Part shown: piece after piece, positions 12,801 to 25,800 of the stretch
Numbering within the stretch: the stretch's first letter is position 1
Layout: each line of letters opens with the position of its first letter
Assembly: GCF_001949145.1 (NCBI RefSeq)
Contig: NW_019091382.1
Span: 466,012 to 530,011, forward strand
Length of the DNA stretch: 64,000 bases
Direction of reading: 5' to 3'
Source: Acanthaster planci
Taxonomy: Eukaryota; Echinodermata; Asteroidea; Valvatida; Acanthasteridae
Translations under genes and position numbers: made by a program
The notes under the pieces: model-generated
The model's input: only the letters and a program-made list of their open reading frames with translations
What the model was told of the DNA's origin: nothing
Database searches by the model: none

Positions 12801-14335
12801 GGATTTAATCTGTGAACATGAGGTGTGCTGAGTCTGTAACATGGAATGATAAAAAGCAAGCGCTAAGACCAACGCTGTATTGACAGAGTCAAGAATGTGG
12901 GGTCAACGGACCCTCAGCTTGTCACATTACCTGCGAGAAATGCGAGTCCATTTTTAAAAAAGTTCAATTTTTATTTGAATTAATCAGACCCTTAATCACG
13001 CTGTCATTAGCAACAACGGATGTCAATTTAGTGTCTATGAATTTGAGAGTAGAAAAATTACGTAATTGAAAGTTTTGTTCTGTCTGGGCTTACATTTCAA
13101 CCCGAATTGTTCGGGTTACTCTTGTTCGAGGGCTTTGAGCCCCGATCTGGACCAAGACAGGGCGCGATTTCACAAACAACTGCGAAATACACGCGTTGAG
13201 GTGGCGTCGCTAACAATAAAGTGAATACTCCCTGCCAACGTGGGTCTTTTCAAACGATGAGGGGTTGTTTCTGTTCTAGGCGGATAGTTCAAAAAAGCTG
13301 TTCTCAAGAACTTCGGAAATCATTTTGGTGCATTAATGTAGGCTCCCCTTCTTTCTTTTCACCTTTTGACCTGGGCTCGAATTTAACTCAGACCTAGCGT
13401 CCCGGTTGCGGCGCCTTTGCCCAGTAACCCTTGCTTCCATTACAAAAGCTAATTCAAATGCAATAAACTAAAAGAATTTGGCAAAGAGACTTGGCCACAG
13501 CACCGAACCACCGCGAAGTATTACGCAGATGAACTCGAAATTCGCAAGGTGTTCGGCGAGAAGTATTGGGCCTATGTGAATAATTCAATAAGACATCCCA
13601 CCGGAGTATGGCGACCGGAACGCTGCAGCGTTCAGAGATCAATTACGCCATGCTTCCAAGCAGAACGTAGCAAAGAGCCATTTCTAAGCTGGAGAGCTGA
13701 ACCAACCTCCTGTAGTACTCATTCCATTCATCCTTCAGAAATTACCTTAAAATTTCTTCTTTTCCTCCAACAATGACCAAGCTGAAGCGGTTATTATTTT
13801 CATCCTGAAACATGCATTGTGCACGTCATCACGCCATGGGATATTATCAATCCCCAGAATACTGTATTTAGCTATGAATGGGCCCAACATAATCTGTATA
13901 TTTTCTTCAAAATCCGCACATGTCATTTCATTTCCACTCTGAACATTTAAAAGTTTTAAAAGAGTGACGTCTTGCTAGCGTTCGGTTCTGCTTTAGATAT
14001 TAACAAAATCAGAACTGCACTTCTCTCAAAATGGCAACGTTTCGACAAAGGGTACCGAAAGTATGGTTTTGTTGCCCGCGTATTGGTCAGTGGTGCAAAA
14101 TACCAATACCGATTTCAAAAGGCTTTGTCAATTCAATCGCGCCAAAACGTTGTATGAAAGTGTGCCTTTCCTATGTTTACAATATACTTTTTTAGCAAAA
14201 TCTGTTCCTTGCTCGTCTTACATCTCGAGAAAGTATAGAGTCTGACTCCGGTCATCCTTAAGGTCTCAGAAATTAAAATGCTCGACCGTGTCTTTGGATA
14301 GAGTGATTCTGTCAATATATGTGTCATGTCAGTTT

Positions 14336-14353
14336 TTTTTTTTTTTTTTTTTT
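14336..14353 (+). repeat. Poly(T) tract
   Basis: A run of about 17-18 T, which on the minus strand is a poly(A) tract. It could be the tail of a retroposed sequence, but nothing recognisable was identified upstream of it on the minus strand. Confidence 0.4.
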
Positions 14354-15358
14354 GATATGAATTTCCAACTTGTCCCCGGTCTGCAGACTTAGACGCGCAC
14401 TTAGCAGCCCTGTGATAAAAAAAGCCCCCCTGACCGGCCCGGGGGCAGCCCACTCTCCCGACCCCTGCCCGGTCATCGAACCGTCTCTTGCCTCGAGTGT
14501 GCGACACCAGTCAGCAACCCTTTGAAATCCTCGCGCACCGCCTCTGAAACGTCCGTTATGCCAAACCATGCGCCGCAGAACACGGCTCCTTAGCAGGTCG
14601 GTGGTGGCTCAGGTGGTACAGTCAAAGGCCTTTTCAATTTTGTCCATTGCACTGATTTTAATATTTCAACCGCACGTCGGTGGATTTTTCCCCTTCAAAA
14701 ATTCTCTCTTATAAGTGCGAGCAGTCTTCGACATACCACCAAGGCCGCTGGATCAGACAAGCAAATGTGGGTAAAAAGAAATCGAAGTACTGCGGTAATT
14801 TCTCACCGCGCAATATTTCTTCACCCGGGTAATTTTGATTTCTGCAAGGGCGGTGTGGTTTGTATAAAGAGATGTAGCCCCGTGGTCTTGATGCAGTCGT
14901 CGCTGTGCGTGCGAACACACTTACCAACGAATTGACATGCACGCGCACCTGAGCAACCTCGAGATACAAGAAGCAAATTTGAACACGTGAACTTGACACC
15001 TGGAACAGCACTTACTTAAGCGGACACTCTATTACTATTGGCCAGTGAATGACGTACATTTCAAGTCAAAAACCTCCCATCTGTACCGAAAAACCTCGTA
15101 ACCTAGAGCCTATGCCTAGAACCTCTGTAACGACATTCTGTATATTCTGTATATAAGTACAGTGCAATACGGGTGATTAACAATATTGCGCCTCGTAGAG
15201 TTTGCAACGCGTTGACCCATCGCAATGCGTGCGAAATCCGCCGGACCAATGCGCGTTTCGAAAGGGTCGACAGCTTTTGCGCACTGTGATCGGTCAACAA
15301 GTTGCAAACTCTTGGAGGCGCACTTTTGTGAAAGGCCCTTATTTGACAACCAGAAGTA

Positions 15359-15583
15359 GGCCGTTTTCCAATACTTTGTCTCCGTCTTCGTTCTCAAAAC
15401 CAATTCACGATTGTGGGCCTGAAGCATTTAAATCAAATTGGATTGCTGTAAGTTTTTGCTCTCTTGCATCTTATTTGATGTTCTGTGGCACTATTAGACT
15501 AATTAGTGCACTTACAGCTTCAAAGTCAGGTAGTAACAGTTGAATTCTAAGACGGAGCCGAAGTTGAGTATTGGAAAACGGCC
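15359..15583 (+). mobile_element. Fold-back MITE family A, copy 1
   Basis: Non-autonomous element of 225 bp beginning GGCCGTTTTCCAATACT and ending AGTATTGGAAAACGGCC, a perfect terminal inverted repeat of 17 bp. The interior (for example ATTAGACTAATTAGTGC followed by CTTACAGCTTCAAAGTCAGG) is closely matched at 41341-41583 and, in reverse, at 57882-58118. Three copies in 43 kb show a dispersed family. No transposase is encoded. Target-site duplication and superfamily could not be fixed. Confidence 0.85.
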
Positions 15584-16450
15584 TTTAGAAGCCAATACTG
15601 CAGTGGCGCAACGCTCGTGGACAGGGAGGTACGCGCGCGTTACATTCCTCATCGACCAATAAGATGTCGTAATTTGCCAAATGCACGCGCCTTGTTGGTC
15701 GGAGAGGCATGCATGCTGCGGGCGCATGCGCACCACCTGTTTACGAGCGTTGTGCAACCGCAGGAATGGCTTCTAACTCTGGTAGTTGAATCGTGCTGTT
15801 GTCAACACTTCATTTTTTTGTCAATTGCGGGTAATGGATCCGTGTTTCGCGTGGATAACATGTACATGATCAGACACATATTGTGATTTTGGCCACAGGG
15901 CAAACTGAAACAACAGAAATAAGAAAGCCGAACCACCGCTCGATTTCACTGAAAGACTGGCTGCGTTTTTCTTTGCTGAAATTGTGCATCAGTTCCCCCA
16001 TGTTCTCTAGACCACCGAACCACAAAGGTTGAAGAGTTTCTAAAAACTACCTAAGGCTGGGTTAATGGACTTGTAGAACTTTTCCATCAGCAACATGAAT
16101 AAGAAATCATAGTATATCGTTGAATTGTAGCGTCGCAAAGCTAACAAGCCAAACTTGTTGGCGCTGATGTGCGAGGTTATTTTCGTCGCTTTGTTGTACC
16201 ACTCACAGTCATTCATTATGGATAGCAATTTTGCCGCATGCTTATCAATAAATTAGATCCCGCTCTTAAACAAAATTGCCAACAGAAACCTTGTTATGCG
16301 GAAAAAAGTTGCGTCGATATGAGAAAAATTTCTACGTAAAAATACGAGAGCGACAGGCCAAAATTGTCCACATTTTGTTTATTGCGAGCTGCCGGCGGAT
16401 TTTAGTGTGTGCGTGTGAAGCGCGTGCTTGTGTGTGACAATAACGTAGCC

Positions 16451-16460
16451 GTGACGTCAC
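16451..16460. promoter_or_regulatory. cAMP response element in the somatostatin-type gene promoter
   Basis: GTGACGTCAC is a perfect 10-bp palindrome containing the full CREB/ATF consensus TGACGTCA. It lies about 70 bp upstream of a TATA-like box and about 260 bp upstream of the start codon. The mammalian somatostatin promoter is the classical gene in which a CRE of this exact core mediates cAMP induction through CREB. The same element in the proximal promoter here suggests, but does not prove, similar regulation. Confidence 0.7.
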
Positions 16461-16471
16461 TGAACTCGTAG

Positions 16472-16476
16472 CCAAT
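16472..16476 (+). promoter_or_regulatory. CCAAT box
   Basis: CCAAT in the context GCCAATCAGA, the preferred NF-Y setting, twelve bases downstream of the CRE and upstream of the TATA-like box. The order CRE, CCAAT, GC-rich CCGCCCCCT (16501-16509), TATA-like forms a compact proximal promoter. Confidence 0.55.
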
Positions 16477-16521
16477 CAGACGAGAGTCGTGGACGACACA
16501 CCGCCCCCTAGTCCGACCGAG

Positions 16522-16528
16522 TTAAAAA
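16522..16528 (+). promoter_or_regulatory. TATA-like box
   Basis: TTAAAAA, the only AT-rich word in this GC-rich stretch. Transcription would be expected to start about 25-30 bases downstream, near 16550. That would give a 5' UTR of about 170 bases without any upstream ATG before the start codon at 16720. Confidence 0.45.
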
Positions 16529-16719
16529 GCACGACAACCGCTGCAGCTCGACACAGACACCTTCGGCGGACGCGGTGAAAGGAACCTCAAATTCGGCGAG
16601 TCCACGTAGAGAACGCACGCGCACACTGAGATCTCAAGACACTAAGGCAGGAAGAAACGAGAAGGTTTCCTCTTCTTTTGGTACAGGCAGCGCCCGTCTC
16701 GGTCCACCTACCCGCCAAA

Positions 16720-16827
16720 ATGAATACCTCGCCATTGTTGCGGCTTATAGTTCTGTCGCTCTGCGCTCTCCTAGTCGTCAGTCAGGTGGATATCATAGGG
16801 GACAGCGACCTGACAGATGTCGACGGG
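16720..16827 (+). CDS. Somatostatin-type precursor, coding exon 1
   Basis: Encodes residues 1-36: signal peptide (MNTSPLLRLIVLSLCALLVV and onward) and an acidic stretch IIGDSDLTDVDG. The start is the first ATG downstream of the promoter and has A at position -3. The exon ends GACGGG before the donor GTGAGT at 16828, in phase 0. A possible acceptor (pyrimidine tract then CAG) ending at 16687 could indicate an extra splice in the 5' UTR, but no partner donor is needed to explain the transcript. Confidence 0.85.
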
Positions 16828-19800
16828 GTGAGTACATATCTCATTGTCCAGACTGTGATGTTCCTTTTGACAGTGAAACAACATTATGGGTTTAAGGATA
16901 GAAGCTGGATTGTGCGGAGGTTGTGGCTTGATGGAGCAGAAAGCTTGCCAGATATCCTGGCCATTTTTGAAAAATGCATTGGCTAAGTGAAAAAATGCAA
17001 CTGCTGATCGATTTGGTTAGCTTTTGGAATCACCTTCAAATGCTGCGATTTTGAGCAAAACACTGCCAGCCATATTGCATACTTGACTTCATACGCTACA
17101 GCTTGGCTATGAGTCTGCAGACTTGGAAAAAATTTACAAATTGGTGTTTATTTGAAAATGTCCGGGCTGTCAGAGAGAAACATCACCGTCACTTCATATT
17201 CTTGAGTGTTTGTAAAATGTCAACTGACACATATTCGTGTATTGTAATTTGGCAAGTGTGCCAGTTTTTTTCTGCTAGAACGCAAACAATCCCGTCATAT
17301 ATTTAGAGAGTGACTGCCAGCAATAATCGTACAGTAAACAAACCACTGCTTTATAACTATCCCACCTCGAAGAAAAGTGCCAATGCCATTTTCAATTTAA
17401 CCATTTACCCTATTACTACTTTTGTCATCAAGGTACCGCTTCCCAACTTTCCGCCCTTGAAATCATTTCTCATTCTGTGGTTTTTCATGAAACTTTCATA
17501 AATGTTAGACTGGTTCATTACACGATATGCCAGACACCGTGGCCAAACTTGGAATAAAAACTCATTATTCCTACCAATATTGCACTGACGCTGACCGTTC
17601 TCCCGTAACTAACAATTAAACGTTAATAGACCTGGCACAGCGCGCTTGCAATTATCCAGCAATTACGGTAACCGGCAGGAAGAGGTAAGCAACAGTCCCA
17701 GACCATTTTGCAATGCACCAGGAATACACCAACAAGACCACAGTGACAATATTCTTCCCCGATAAACGTGGGCGAATGAGCGACGGGCCTCAGTCTGATT
17801 GGCTGGACGGCGTAGGGGGACATGACGAGGCGCTCATGTTTTGGCGGCATGTTGACGGAACATTTACCCAGGCTGTCCTAATCGTATCATTAGCACCGAC
17901 TGCACACATCATAAATCGCCGCCAAGAGAAAACATATACAAGACCGTCGTCCTACAGCAACAGAGCCCTATTTTTCCCCCTTTTCCGCGGCGCAGTACTC
18001 ATGAAAGTGGAACTGGCCACCTCACCCAAGACAAAAGCCCTCTCAATTTCCAAGCATGTATTGTTACGCTCTCAACGTCTTATTCAAACTGATCCTCATC
18101 CGGGATCGCATTGTAAAAGAAAATCCATAATTCTTCTCATTTCCATAAGGCTATGTAGTTCATCCCCAGATTGAATTTCCACATTGGAAAACTGATCCGG
18201 GTTGCCAGATATTTTATAACTTTCTTTTCCAAGATGCAGCGATCGTGCCTTCTCTCTTTTTACTACCCGAGGTGCTTTCTATTGCGGCAATGGCCATTCG
18301 TATTTTCGTTGTGTGGTAAGCCCCGTGGTCTTAAATTCGAGGTGTTTTTTACAATGCCTTAATCAGGGTATATTTTATGCCCTTAGTCTCCACAAAAGCT
18401 CATTTATGTCCGTTGTTAACAGGCTACATTATGATGTAACTGCGCCACCTGAGCCCGTTGTATGTAGGAGGTATGGGGAGACCCGTTTCTTGTGCGTCGT
18501 TCAGTGCCACCTAGAAGTGGCGCGATAGGGAAAATAAAGAGATGGCCTTACATGTAATTTGATAGCGACCGTCGTACCTAGCATCAGAAATTGGATGAAG
18601 GCAGAGGCTTTTTACGCAAGTCCCCACAACAATTGGTCTTATCTTGCATGTAGCATTGCTCGTCGGCTGTCATTTTTTTTCTTCGCATGCGGTCGTCTGT
18701 TTTGAACGAACTGCTTAACTTGATCAAAACTTAATGTAGCGTGCTGTTATGACACGCTTCAGCGGAATTGGTTTTGGCTTTGGCCATGATGCCTTTACAT
18801 CATCTCCGACCCCCTTTTGTCATCACCGACAATACATTCAGTCAGGTTTTCCCCGCAGTGAAACCTTGCCTTTTTCCCACTCGCATTTGAATCGGCAGTT
18901 TCATCTCAGGTGAGATACAAGCCTTCGAAATTTCCCCCAACACCGCACTTGAAATACATTTTCCCCGGACCCTCGTCGGGGTAAGATAACAAACAGGAAG
19001 ATCAGTTTCATCTTGAAGCTCACCCTGCCGTGTGCCTAGCTTGTTCCAATGATGGATGGCAACAAATCGAGCACGGGCGATCCTTCCAAGTCCGGCGCGT
19101 GCTAGAAAGGGCGAAAAACTTTGTTCCTCTGACGCGCGCGCATGCGAAGTCGTCGAGTTGGCCGCATTGCTGTCGAGCATCAAACCCGGCACGCGCCATA
19201 AAAGCAGCCCGGAGACATCCGAATGAGCGGAAGAAAAAATGTTATCCGTCTTTGAAATTGGAGTCACTCTTGGAGCATTTTGCGAGAGGAGTTTAAGAAT
19301 GTCACCGCTGTTAACTTCGCGACTTTTGTAATGGTGATTCTTGTGAAAAGTTCAGAATGCAAAGGTTGCAGGTGACGTCATGGAAAAACAGCGGTATTAC
19401 AGGGCGATTGGGCGCAAGATCGTTTGAAGACCGATCAACTTTCTGGTTTGCTATGAATGGTGGTTACCAAAATTGGGAATGATCTTTAAATGAAATGTTG
19501 TAGAATGACCAAAGTATCGATTCTTCTGTTTCACATCAAACTATAAGCTTGTGTACATCCAGCATTAGTTCCAGGATAAAGGAAGTTGCAGTGAGAAACT
19601 TGGTCTTTTCAATGTTATTGTCATATTTTTTTTTCTGAATAAAAATGTTCGTTCAATGTAAATATTGTTTTAAGATGTCTCTACATTTTCCGTATTTCGC
19701 ACTCAAGCGTCGACCACAAAATGAGGGAACACAAAAAAATGTAATTATCTTTTGTATAATATTTCTCCCCTTTCTTCTCTGCCATCATGTGTCACTCTCT

Positions 19801-22800
19801 CTTACGATGTGGCGTGGTGTTCATTAGCGTAATTGTCGCATTCACGTCTGGAAACTCGCGCGTCCCAAAGTACTAAATTGGGTTAGCTAATTATGGATAA
19901 TGCCCCCAGCAAAGGTATTACATTGTATCTCGAACTGGTAATTGCTTTTTTTCTTGAATGATCATAAACTGCTAATGAAACGCCAACACAAGTGTGACGT
20001 AATACGGGGAGGATTGTATCAAGGTTGATACGTTTCGAATTCGAATTCTCGTCATAACTTCCCGCGCTCATTTCAAGAGCAGGCCTGGGAGAATACAAGG
20101 ACATCTCCTTTTCATAAAGGGTGCGTGCAAGACGATTGCGGCGGGTTGTGTTTCGACACAACACGGAAGAGCCGGAAAATATTTGGAATCAGTCCGGCGA
20201 ACAGTGGACGGATTCGCAGTCGCGAAAAAATTTATGGCTCGGGGCTTTCGGAATTGGAGCCAGGAGAAATGACTGTCGTTAGTGAAATGGATGCTCGTTT
20301 GGTTTATTCTGTGTCTTGTTGATAGCAGACATTGGTTTCCCCCTCCCCTCAAAAGGATGACTATTCTTGCTGCTAGTGAACGCCTCATAAATTTATTCTC
20401 TGTTGATCCTCTAAATTGCTGCGCAGTATTGAACATTGGACCTCATTCTTGTTCATTGTATAACTTTTACTTTTTCCAGAATCCACTTTTTCACCAAAGA
20501 TCTTAGCCCATCACATTAGAACACCACATTTATTTCTTAGTTTTTTAATTGTTTTATCATCATCAGAGAGACCACATCGGAGAGAAATTGCAAAATTGTA
20601 TTCCGTTGTGACTATTCTCTATTTATTATTTGTTTATTTCGTAATGTTCCTGGATGTAAACATTTTTATTAATAATAAATAAAAACAACAACTGAATAAC
20701 AAAACAATAGCAACAATAATAATGACAACTACACATACCTGCAATATTAAGCTGACGTCATTTCTGATTTTTTTTGGATTTTAGACAACGGATTCGGGGA
20801 CCCTCCCGAAGTTGTCGCACAGACGCCAGGAAAATAATTGTTTTCCAGTGGATTACACGTTGGCAAAGATAATCATAACGGAAGCCAAAGCTAATTATAG
20901 AATCATTCCTAAAATATTGTGACCACCAAGTACGCGGCAGAAAACTCGTTTCTTGTGCAAGTTACCATATGGAAGGCTAGAAATAACCATACCAGGGTCG
21001 ACTATGGGGGTCGAGGTTGAAAACGATGTATAGACCCTGGGAATGGGGGTGTGAGACCCGCTCAACAAAATGAAACATCACCGTGTACGCTTTACATTCC
21101 TTTCTTCCGATGAAATTAGAGAGACTACTCTGAAATTTATTTCCAGACTAGCAGTTTTTGACATCAAATACAGAGTAAAAAAGGGCGTCTGATTGAGCGA
21201 TGGACTCGCTAATTGGTTTTTGGATTGCGCCAGGAATCAAGACTAGGAACCTCCATTTAAGATCTCCATCCATCATGTCCACGACAACATATCATCTCCT
21301 TGTGTACGCCGCTGGACGGCCAATTGATGTGTGTTTTGGCTGCAGTGTTCCGTAATCAAAGGAAATTAAACTCCAGGTCTTACACACCCTAATGTTTACT
21401 AAACACGCAAATGTCTCGTTGCACTTTTGGGGTATTTGGCGCTCTTACGTCTGTTGCAATATGTGCAGGGGTATGATTTCGCTTTATACTTCTCTTTTTG
21501 GGTTAATGAATCCCGAACCGGTGGGACTCCGAGAGCGGGTGATCAATTCCACTTGCAACACCGGAAGAGACTGCGCTTGATGTATGGTTGCCGTGATTAG
21601 ACATTGCGTTGGCGCTCCCTGATTACTGTGCCATGTATCCCATGTGACTTAGTGAACATGCACAACTTCCGTCGTGTGTGAAATCGCCTCCTTTGCGCAC
21701 AGTCAACGCTGGGTTTGGACAGAGGTCATACGCATGTGTAAGAGATCACGTGATTGCAGCAAGACATCCTTTGAAATACTTTGAAAGCAAAATAAAACTG
21801 AAGCGATTCTCCTCAACTTCGTTGCACTTTAATGCAGTGTTCCATTTATCAATTATGATAACTTAGAATTTTATGATATAATTTTTTGTTTTGGGCGAGG
21901 ACTGTGTACGTTTCACTTCTTAATTTTTAAAATTAAAAATCGGAAATAGTTACTTCAACGCCACTTAACTGTTGGATTACGTGTGTATCACAGTTTTCGG
22001 GGTGAACTGAAAGATTTTCCAGCTTCCTGTGAAAATGTCAATCGTGCTATTTTGTTATCAAGGTAAATATAAAACAGCCATTTTATAAAGAATATTATAT
22101 AAAACAAATATATGTATTTCCATGTCATTGTCGCCAATTCACAAATCGGCAACGGTAGTTACATAGATGCTGAGGTTGTGGTAGTTACTGTTTTTTTTTT
22201 CTGTCGATTTGGTCAAATGCTCGCAGGGGAAAAGCGTGGCCAATTTGCGGTTAATTTTCTCGGTATCAACTCCCATCACGCCGGATCAGTAATAGCCAGG
22301 ATTATTCCAAACTTGAAATGAAAATGACCCTTCTAAATTGGAGATTTCCTAGTCAACTCCCCGCGGCCCAAACCGTACCCTACTCGATTGCTGAAAGATT
22401 TCAGTTTGTAAATACGATTTTTTGGTTAACCTCAAGGACGTCCTTGCACGGCTGCGGGATATAGTATCCGGGCTTTCAGACTCAATTGTGGGGACCGATC
22501 GCTCACTGGCACGCTGTCCCTGCGCTGAGGCCGAAAATGCTTGCTGGCCGACGCTCTTCCAAGATTCTTCCCGCTTGCTCATCACGTCACGAGTCAGCGC
22601 AGGGGCACGGGTGCCCAGAAAAGTAAACGGAATGATAACCTGACCGAGCAAAATAGAACCCCTTTGGTTTTTTCCCGAGCTGTCATCACGGGTTATTCCC
22701 GTCTATATTCTACCTGCCGGCTGACTTGCGCAGGCCCGCTCGTTCGTCGTTGGGAACAGGCGGGGATGGAGCCCGATTGATTGACCGCCCCGGGCTGTTT

Positions 22801-25800
22801 TACCCGATTTGTCAGCTCCGGTTGAGTCCAGTTATTTACCTGCCGATTTGTTGGTTTAGAATAATGAGCACAAACAGGAAATCAGCCCTTATTAGACTAC
22901 CCAGCGACCTTTTTGTTTATCCTGTTAATGGACAGTTATAATGAAAGGGCCAGTGTGCCTTGTGTGGCTACAAAGCAGCCGCAGAGACGCGCATGACAAT
23001 AGAGAGGCAGAGCTGTTCATAAAGAGAGTTGCGACATGAATGTCTCTGTGGTTGGAACCAACATGGTGGATTGTGCATCAGTGCACGTGGACAATTAGCA
23101 CGCAATAGCTGCAGTGCTGTACTTCACAGCACTAAATTAATGAACTGCCATTTTGTTTCCTCTGTCTGAAGCTGGGGCTACTCCCTCGCTATACAGCTCT
23201 TGCATAAGACCCCGAGTTGATACACTGAAAGTAATATCAAAGTGGTTATGAGCACTGTGTTTTAGGAACCAGAACGGATGTATGTCAGCACATCAGCGCT
23301 GTAAAATGGACAATTCAACATTATTGAAATTACTGTAACACTTTACTTTCGACAAGAATAATTACTGCTTTGTCATAGCGTAGGCCCAGGCCTATCATCT
23401 CATGTCATTGCCATGTACATTTTCATGGCGGAGGGTGTCGGCGTGTTTGTGTCTTATGGAATGAACATGCACACCAGTCAACAACACTTTTGCAACTCCG
23501 CGTAACAGACACCTGACCAACAAGACTGTTTGAAATTAACTTCGTCTTTTTCATTCGGTAAAATGGTAAAATTTGACCTTTTCCAGATGCTTACAAAAAT
23601 CTGCAAGATTCGATCCTATCCATAGTTTCACCACTTTTGAAAAAGACCCGTCCACGAATCTTTCTAAACCACGTAGCTCGAATCAACATGGATCAGTTTT
23701 CGCAAGGTCGCATCACCGTAATTTGCTTTTGAAATTGAATTTTATTCAAGGACGTTAAGCACGTTGCGCTTCTAGTGGAACCAAGAGAGGGAAAGACATT
23801 CTTTTTGTAATGAGCCATTTGTAATTGGCCCTCCGCGCCTCTTTACCCCAGATTAGATTTTACTAAAATGCAAGATTGTTTTATTACTTATTGCTCCCCA
23901 ACTTCTTGGGTAGCGCCGTCCTTGTTTATGGTCAGAAAGGATTCTTTGTCACCGTTGTTGTGTTACGACATTCCGCGCACAGTTTGGACCAGCGCTTTGT
24001 AGCGTTGGAACGGGCCAGCGTTTGGTAAAAAATTATATACATAATATGTATAATATTATAATAATAATTAAAGCAATTGTATTAGCCAGGGTAGGATTCG
24101 TTAAGTACCATCGAATGTAGAAAGATACCTGGGAATTCGGCCAAAAAAGGACTTCCCGAGACTGGTGGGATTTAGTGGAATTGAATTAGCTACCAAAAGT
24201 ACGCTGTCTCTTTTATGCAAAGGGCTGGCTTCCAGTTTAAGTGAAATTTCTGTAGTTACAGGAACAGGGACCTAATAATTTCAGAATAAAGCACCTCATG
24301 CCCCCGGCAAAGGGGGTTTAATCAATGAATAACGGGGTTGATTAGCACAGGCAAAGTATTGTTAGTCGGGAAGCACAAAGAATTATAGGTAAACCTGAGC
24401 GTTTGGGGGTGCATATGCATGACGTCACAGCCGGCATGGCAACCATTCTCATCGCTATTCTGCCTTTGTGATATTCTCTACCATTTTGAAAATCAGCCTT
24501 TCGGCTCAGTTCGTGGGTGTTTGGAGTCAGCCAACTTTGCTGAGTGCCAAAACTGATGCCAAATGTAGCTGACGGTACCCCATCTAGCAGTCTTCTAAAG
24601 GCCTCTCAACCTCCTTCCTGTAATGGGTACCATGTTGTCACACCTTGTTGTCCGAAACCCTTGGTCAATATCCGAAAACGTCTGCGCCCAGCTTTGAGCT
24701 TTCTTCAAATCTAAATTGGGATATTTCCGCGCAAATGATATTCCCCCTCCAGCCACCACGAGGAAGTTATTCAGGTCGCACTTGGTGCAAATTTTTGAAC
24801 TGACGGGTAGTAATGGATCTTTAATTTCTTTTGCCAATGAACGTGAAAGCCTGCACGGCCCGTCGGAATTGCAGCACATTCACCACCGTCACTCAGCGGA
24901 AAATTACCGTATGAAACGGGATATTCTGAACAAACATTTGATATACCCGCCATACCATTACGAACAAATAAACGTCTACCGTAAAGCGAGGAACAAATGT
25001 ATCCTTCCTTGGCACAAAAACAGGAAACTTGCATTTATCTTCAGAGGATACCTTTGATAAAGTTGGATACTATAGAGAAAATTTGGGGGATATATGGCGT
25101 CCTTTGGCCAATTGCATGCGACTGCTTTGGAACCTGATTACTTGGTTAATAACTCTTTCATCAATGGCGTGATCTTCGCTCGACATGTATTCAGGTTGAT
25201 GAAGGAGTTACCAAATAATTCCAGCGCCATTTCATTTGGAAAACAACGTTGTCTGCCGTCTATCAGGCTTTGAAATAGTGCCTGTTCAAAGTTCTTCTGT
25301 CATCAAGCCAAAAACATCATTGCGCATTTGAGAAAAAAGTGTCACATTTAACCCCTATATAGTTCGTCGTAATTAAGGTCTGATCCAGATCCGCTCATCA
25401 AGACACTGGTGTTAAGGCCAGGGATCTTTGGCCCGGAAATGCAAAGGTCTGTGCGTGCTGCACTGTTTTGAGAGGACGACTTCAATGCTCAAACATGATT
25501 AATGTTGAGTTTGCCGTGACCTATAATTATTTAGCCTATCACCGGTACTCATACCCTCTAGAGATCTAGGTATGGCATTATGGTTTATATACGAAAACCT
25601 CATACAAAACATCGTTATTTTTACCCGTTAATTAATATGACGATATACTAAAGTTTATTTTTCTTTAACTTCTTGGATACGTTCACGGTAAATCTCCAGA
25701 CATCTGAGGGGTCTCTGTTAATGAAATCGTTTGGCTTCTGAACTAGACTAAGTCACCTGATCCGATTACCAGCAGCTAGTAACAAACGAGGCTTTTACAG

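Larger units (their letters stand above)
1..16440. other. Intergenic region, no gene recognised
   Basis: Both strands were read and no open reading frame here shows protein-like composition, a recognisable domain or plausible chained splice sites. The longest frames (about 110-140 codons near 545-874 and 3438-3863) look like chance frames. What can be seen is repeat material: tRNA-like SINE heads near 81-91 (minus) and 1407-1465 (plus), CCAAC-rich low complexity around 905-1110, an inverted-repeat element at 2115-2365, two adjacent hairpins at 4131-4195, a dispersed repeat at 6771-6875 and a MITE at 15359-15583. One perfect TGACGTCA lies at 6416. TACATGTA motifs are rare here (noted near 1960 and 5435). 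Confidence 0.7.

Noticed and set aside
14605-14616. TGGCTCAGGTGG, a good tRNA A-box match
   Set aside because: No B box or cloverleaf follows within a usable distance.
16678-16719. Upstream in-frame extension of the somatostatin-type precursor
   Set aside because: There is no ATG in that extension, and the ATG at 16720 directly precedes a well-formed signal peptide.
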